A DNA stretch of 64,000 nt from Chryseobacterium paludis (GTDB lineage Bacteria > Bacteroidota > Bacteroidia > Flavobacteriales > Weeksellaceae), in contig NZ_CP099966.1 in NCBI RefSeq assembly GCF_025403485.1, forward strand, positions 2,728,001 to 2,792,000. Reading direction: 5' to 3'. A program made the position numbers and the translations under genes. Positions 61,839 to 64,000 of this stretch are shown one piece after another. Position 1 is the stretch's first letter. Each line of letters begins with the position of its first letter. Below the pieces are notes generated by a model that was not told the DNA's origin, searched no databases, and saw only the letters and a program-made list of their open reading frames with translations.

Positions 61839-63926
61839 TTAGAAAGTCGCTGCAGGAGCGGTTGAATTATTCAGTTTTTTCTCAAGATCCGTTTTCTTAC
61901 CCCTAGAAAAATCATAGCTTAATCCCAGAACAAACATCGATTTATTGTTCATGATCTGACCAACCTTTGAATAGTTAACCAAACTTTCAGGAAGGCTTTT
62001 TGTTTTATATTCCGAAGGCATTCCTATCCAGTACATTCCCGTAGAAAATGTCCAGTCTTTATGTTTATAACTGACAAAAATGTGATTCTGGTTTTCGTTT
62101 GAATTAAGAAACGCTCCACTAAGCATATAAACAGGAATATTCAACTGATACTGTATTGAGAATGACTTATACTCTGAAGACAGCTCCAGGTTATTGGCTA
62201 TATAATTGTTTTTGATCAATGCTCCTTTGCTGGTTCTTACCGTTTCTGATGAAGGAGCAACCATCGCTTTGATCACGAGAAGGTTGTTTCCAAAAGGTTT
62301 ATAGGAACCCGTAAGCTGTATCCCATACTGTTTCGAATTTTTTGCATTCTCATAGGTAAGAGCATAACCTCCAAAAGTGTCATCTAATACATAAAACTGA
62401 TTAATGGTACGGCGCGTATCCGAATAAAATAAATTGGCATTGAAATCAAAATGCTTATTATTTAATGAATAAATCAGGTTATTTCCCCATGTCAACTGTG
62501 ATTTAAGAAATGGATTTCCTTTTTGCACAATATTGGGTGCCATCTGAACGACATTACTACTTAATGCAGCACTCCATGGACTTCTTGGTTTATAACTACT
62601 GGTCAAACGCAGACTCTGATTTCCTTTCAGCTGATATCCTAAAATGATTTTAGGTGTAACAGACCACTCATCAAATGTAGTTTCGGCACTTTTATTATGA
62701 ATATTGGTAAGCCCTGCTCCGATTCGATATGAGAATTTTTTAATCTTACCTGAAAATTCTGTATAAAAATACTGTTCTAAATAATTCACCTTATACTGTG
62801 AGAAACCTGCAAGGTTTTGGAGATCATTCGAGATTGATGTGTTGGAAATACGATAACCTGAAGAAAGTTTTCCTGCTTCAAAGTCATGCGTGTGGGCAAT
62901 TTCTCCAACCAAACCGGTTTGTTTAGTGTTAAGGTTCATATCATTGTCAAAAACAGGATTCCCAGTATTAGTAACCCATTCTTTTGTAAATTCGGATGTA
63001 TCGGTTGTAAAGTGGGAACCTACAAGATTCACACTTAATTCATCTTTTTTACTCAGGTTTTTGGAGAAATAAAGATCAAGCGTTGGGGTCACATAATCTG
63101 TAGAACCTCTTTTCATCATCGTATGATCCTCCATTAAATTATCTTTTGAAAAAGAACTTTCTCCATTGCCTTTAACGAAACTATTAAGAATATCCATATT
63201 CAATTTTGCCTGAAATGAATAATTATCGGGAACCATGCGGGTGTATCTCAAAGCAATATTTTGATCGGTATATCCAAAATGATCTTTTTTATTTTCATCT
63301 GAAAGATAATGAGTATTATCCAGCTGGTAGTCGTAGATACTATGTACTTTTCTGTTATTATAATCTCTTAAATTAATAGAATATTCTAACCCGAAGTTAT
63401 TTTTACCTTTGGTAAAATTGGCATAGGCTGATCCGTTCACAAACCCGGTATTCAAGGCTGTTCTGGCATCGGCTCCAAAAACATATCCCGTCTCGTTAGA
63501 CCGGGTAATGATATTAATCACCGTATCTGCTCTTGTTGCCCATCTTGCTGGTGGAATATCATAGTATTCTACTTTTACCACTTCACTTGGTGCCACACTT
63601 CGGATCTGCATATCCGTGGCCTCAATTCCATTGATGAGAAATAAAGAGGTTCCACCTTTGGTGCTTTTAAGCTTATTTTCAATAGGGTCGAGTTGCAGCT
63701 CCGGTAATGTCTGCAGGAGATCTTTTGCATAGCGGGCTTTGTCTAAAGCATCTTTATCAAAGGTATAAACAGCCTTATCGGCAAATTGTTTTTTACGCTG
63801 AGATTTAATAATTACCTCCTGGATTTCGGCGGTTTTCGTTTTATCGATAGTATCATTTGTTACGGCCTCTTGCGAAAACACAAAAACCCCACAAAGAAAA
63901 AACACAGCACCTATGGTCTTTTTCAT
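61839..63926 (-). CDS. TonB-dependent-receptor-like outer-membrane beta-barrel protein
   Basis: This is a 695-residue protein starting MKKTIGAVFFLCGVFVFSQ, a signal peptide; an ATG ten codons earlier is less likely. A plug-like domain follows (IQEVIIKSQRKKQFADKAVYTF, LQTLPELQLDPIENKLKS, LFLINGIEATDMQIRSVAPSE and VVKVEYYDIPPARW). A barrel of the outer-membrane beta-barrel family 3 kind then ends VLGLSYDFSRGKK plus a short tail. There is no carboxypeptidase-like N-terminal domain and no SusD partner. The riboflavin gene next to it is convergent, so a flavin link is not supported. The substrate is unknown. Confidence 0.9.
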   Translation of the reverse strand: MKKTIGAVFFLCGVFVFSQEAVTNDTIDKTKTAEIQEVIIKSQRKKQFADKAVYTFDKDALDKARYAKDLLQTLPELQLDPIENKLKSTKGGTSLFLINGIEATDMQIRSVAPSEVVKVEYYDIPPARWATRADTVINIITRSNETGYVFGADARTALNTGFVNGSAYANFTKGKNNFGLEYSINLRDYNNRKVHSIYDYQLDNTHYLSDENKKDHFGYTDQNIALRYTRMVPDNYSFQAKLNMDILNSFVKGNGESSFSKDNLMEDHTMMKRGSTDYVTPTLDLYFSKNLSKKDELSVNLVGSHFTTDTSEFTKEWVTNTGNPVFDNDMNLNTKQTGLVGEIAHTHDFEAGKLSSGYRISNTSISNDLQNLAGFSQYKVNYLEQYFYTEFSGKIKKFSYRIGAGLTNIHNKSAETTFDEWSVTPKIILGYQLKGNQSLRLTSSYKPRSPWSAALSSNVVQMAPNIVQKGNPFLKSQLTWGNNLIYSLNNKHFDFNANLFYSDTRRTINQFYVLDDTFGGYALTYENAKNSKQYGIQLTGSYKPFGNNLLVIKAMVAPSSETVRTSKGALIKNNYIANNLELSSEYKSFSIQYQLNIPVYMLSGAFLNSNENQNHIFVSYKHKDWTFSTGMYWIGMPSEYKTKSLPESLVNYSKVGQIMNNKSMFVLGLSYDFSRGKKTDLEKKLNNSTAPAATF

Positions 63927-64000
63927 ATCAGAATTGGAATAATATAAATAGAACAAGCAGGATCAGAAATTCATTACATAGTAATCGAATCCTAACTTCT

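Overview
The window looks like a chromosomal segment of a Chryseobacterium-like flavobacterium (Bacteroidota, Weeksellaceae). The base composition is AT-rich. There are tandem SusC/SusD outer-membrane pairs, T9SS-sorted secreted proteins, GLPGLI, DUF2200 and GDYXXLXY proteins, a LytTR two-component system and an ECF42-type sigma factor. Several promoters fit the Bacteroidota pattern TTG-N19-TAnnTTTG, and Shine-Dalgarno sequences are weak. The genus is inferred from recognised families, not from a search.

Region 1 (1-11 kb, minus strand) has one partial SusC gene and two complete SusC-SusD pairs. The three SusC genes share a nearly identical promoter box just ahead of their start codons. Region 2 (11-21.6 kb) is housekeeping: rnhB, yidC, pyrG, a YceI protein and radA, then a membrane-anchored AraC regulator, a T9SS-exported metzincin protease and an ACP phosphodiesterase-like gene. 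A 1.1 kb AT-rich gap (21.6-22.7 kb) holds decayed coding remnants. Region 3 (22.7-32.3 kb) has DUF6702, HupE-like and M1 peptidase genes. It is followed by a LytS/LytTR two-component pair divergent from a DUF2490 barrel, a CitMHS citrate carrier and a DAACS carrier, which suggests a carboxylate uptake module.

Region 4 (32.3-36.2 kb) has a cytosolic-looking serine protease, a 44-residue double-glycine bacteriocin-like peptide and groES-groEL. Region 5 (36.2-45.3 kb) is an accessory block directly after groEL. It opens with a gene flanked by a second, diverged copy of the groEL 3' end and terminator. It also holds a divergent XRE regulator/SymE-like toxin module with three TGTCA-N10-TGACA operators over the symE promoter, a SUKH protein, several lipoproteins or secreted proteins of unknown function, a Kelch protein and a frameshifted lipoprotein.

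Region 6 (45.3-64 kb) is a run of small plus-strand transcription units. It includes MarR with a rifampin ADP-ribosyltransferase, HxlR divergent from an NTF2-like protein, the DUF2157/DUF4401/GDYXXLXY membrane trio, YCII with an ECF42 sigma factor, a TetR regulator with a 36-bp palindrome and an SGNH esterase. It ends with DinB, an alpha/beta hydrolase, an FMN riboswitch ahead of ribB, and a TonB-dependent-receptor-like barrel on the minus strand. No tRNA, rRNA, CRISPR array, transposase or integrase was recognised.
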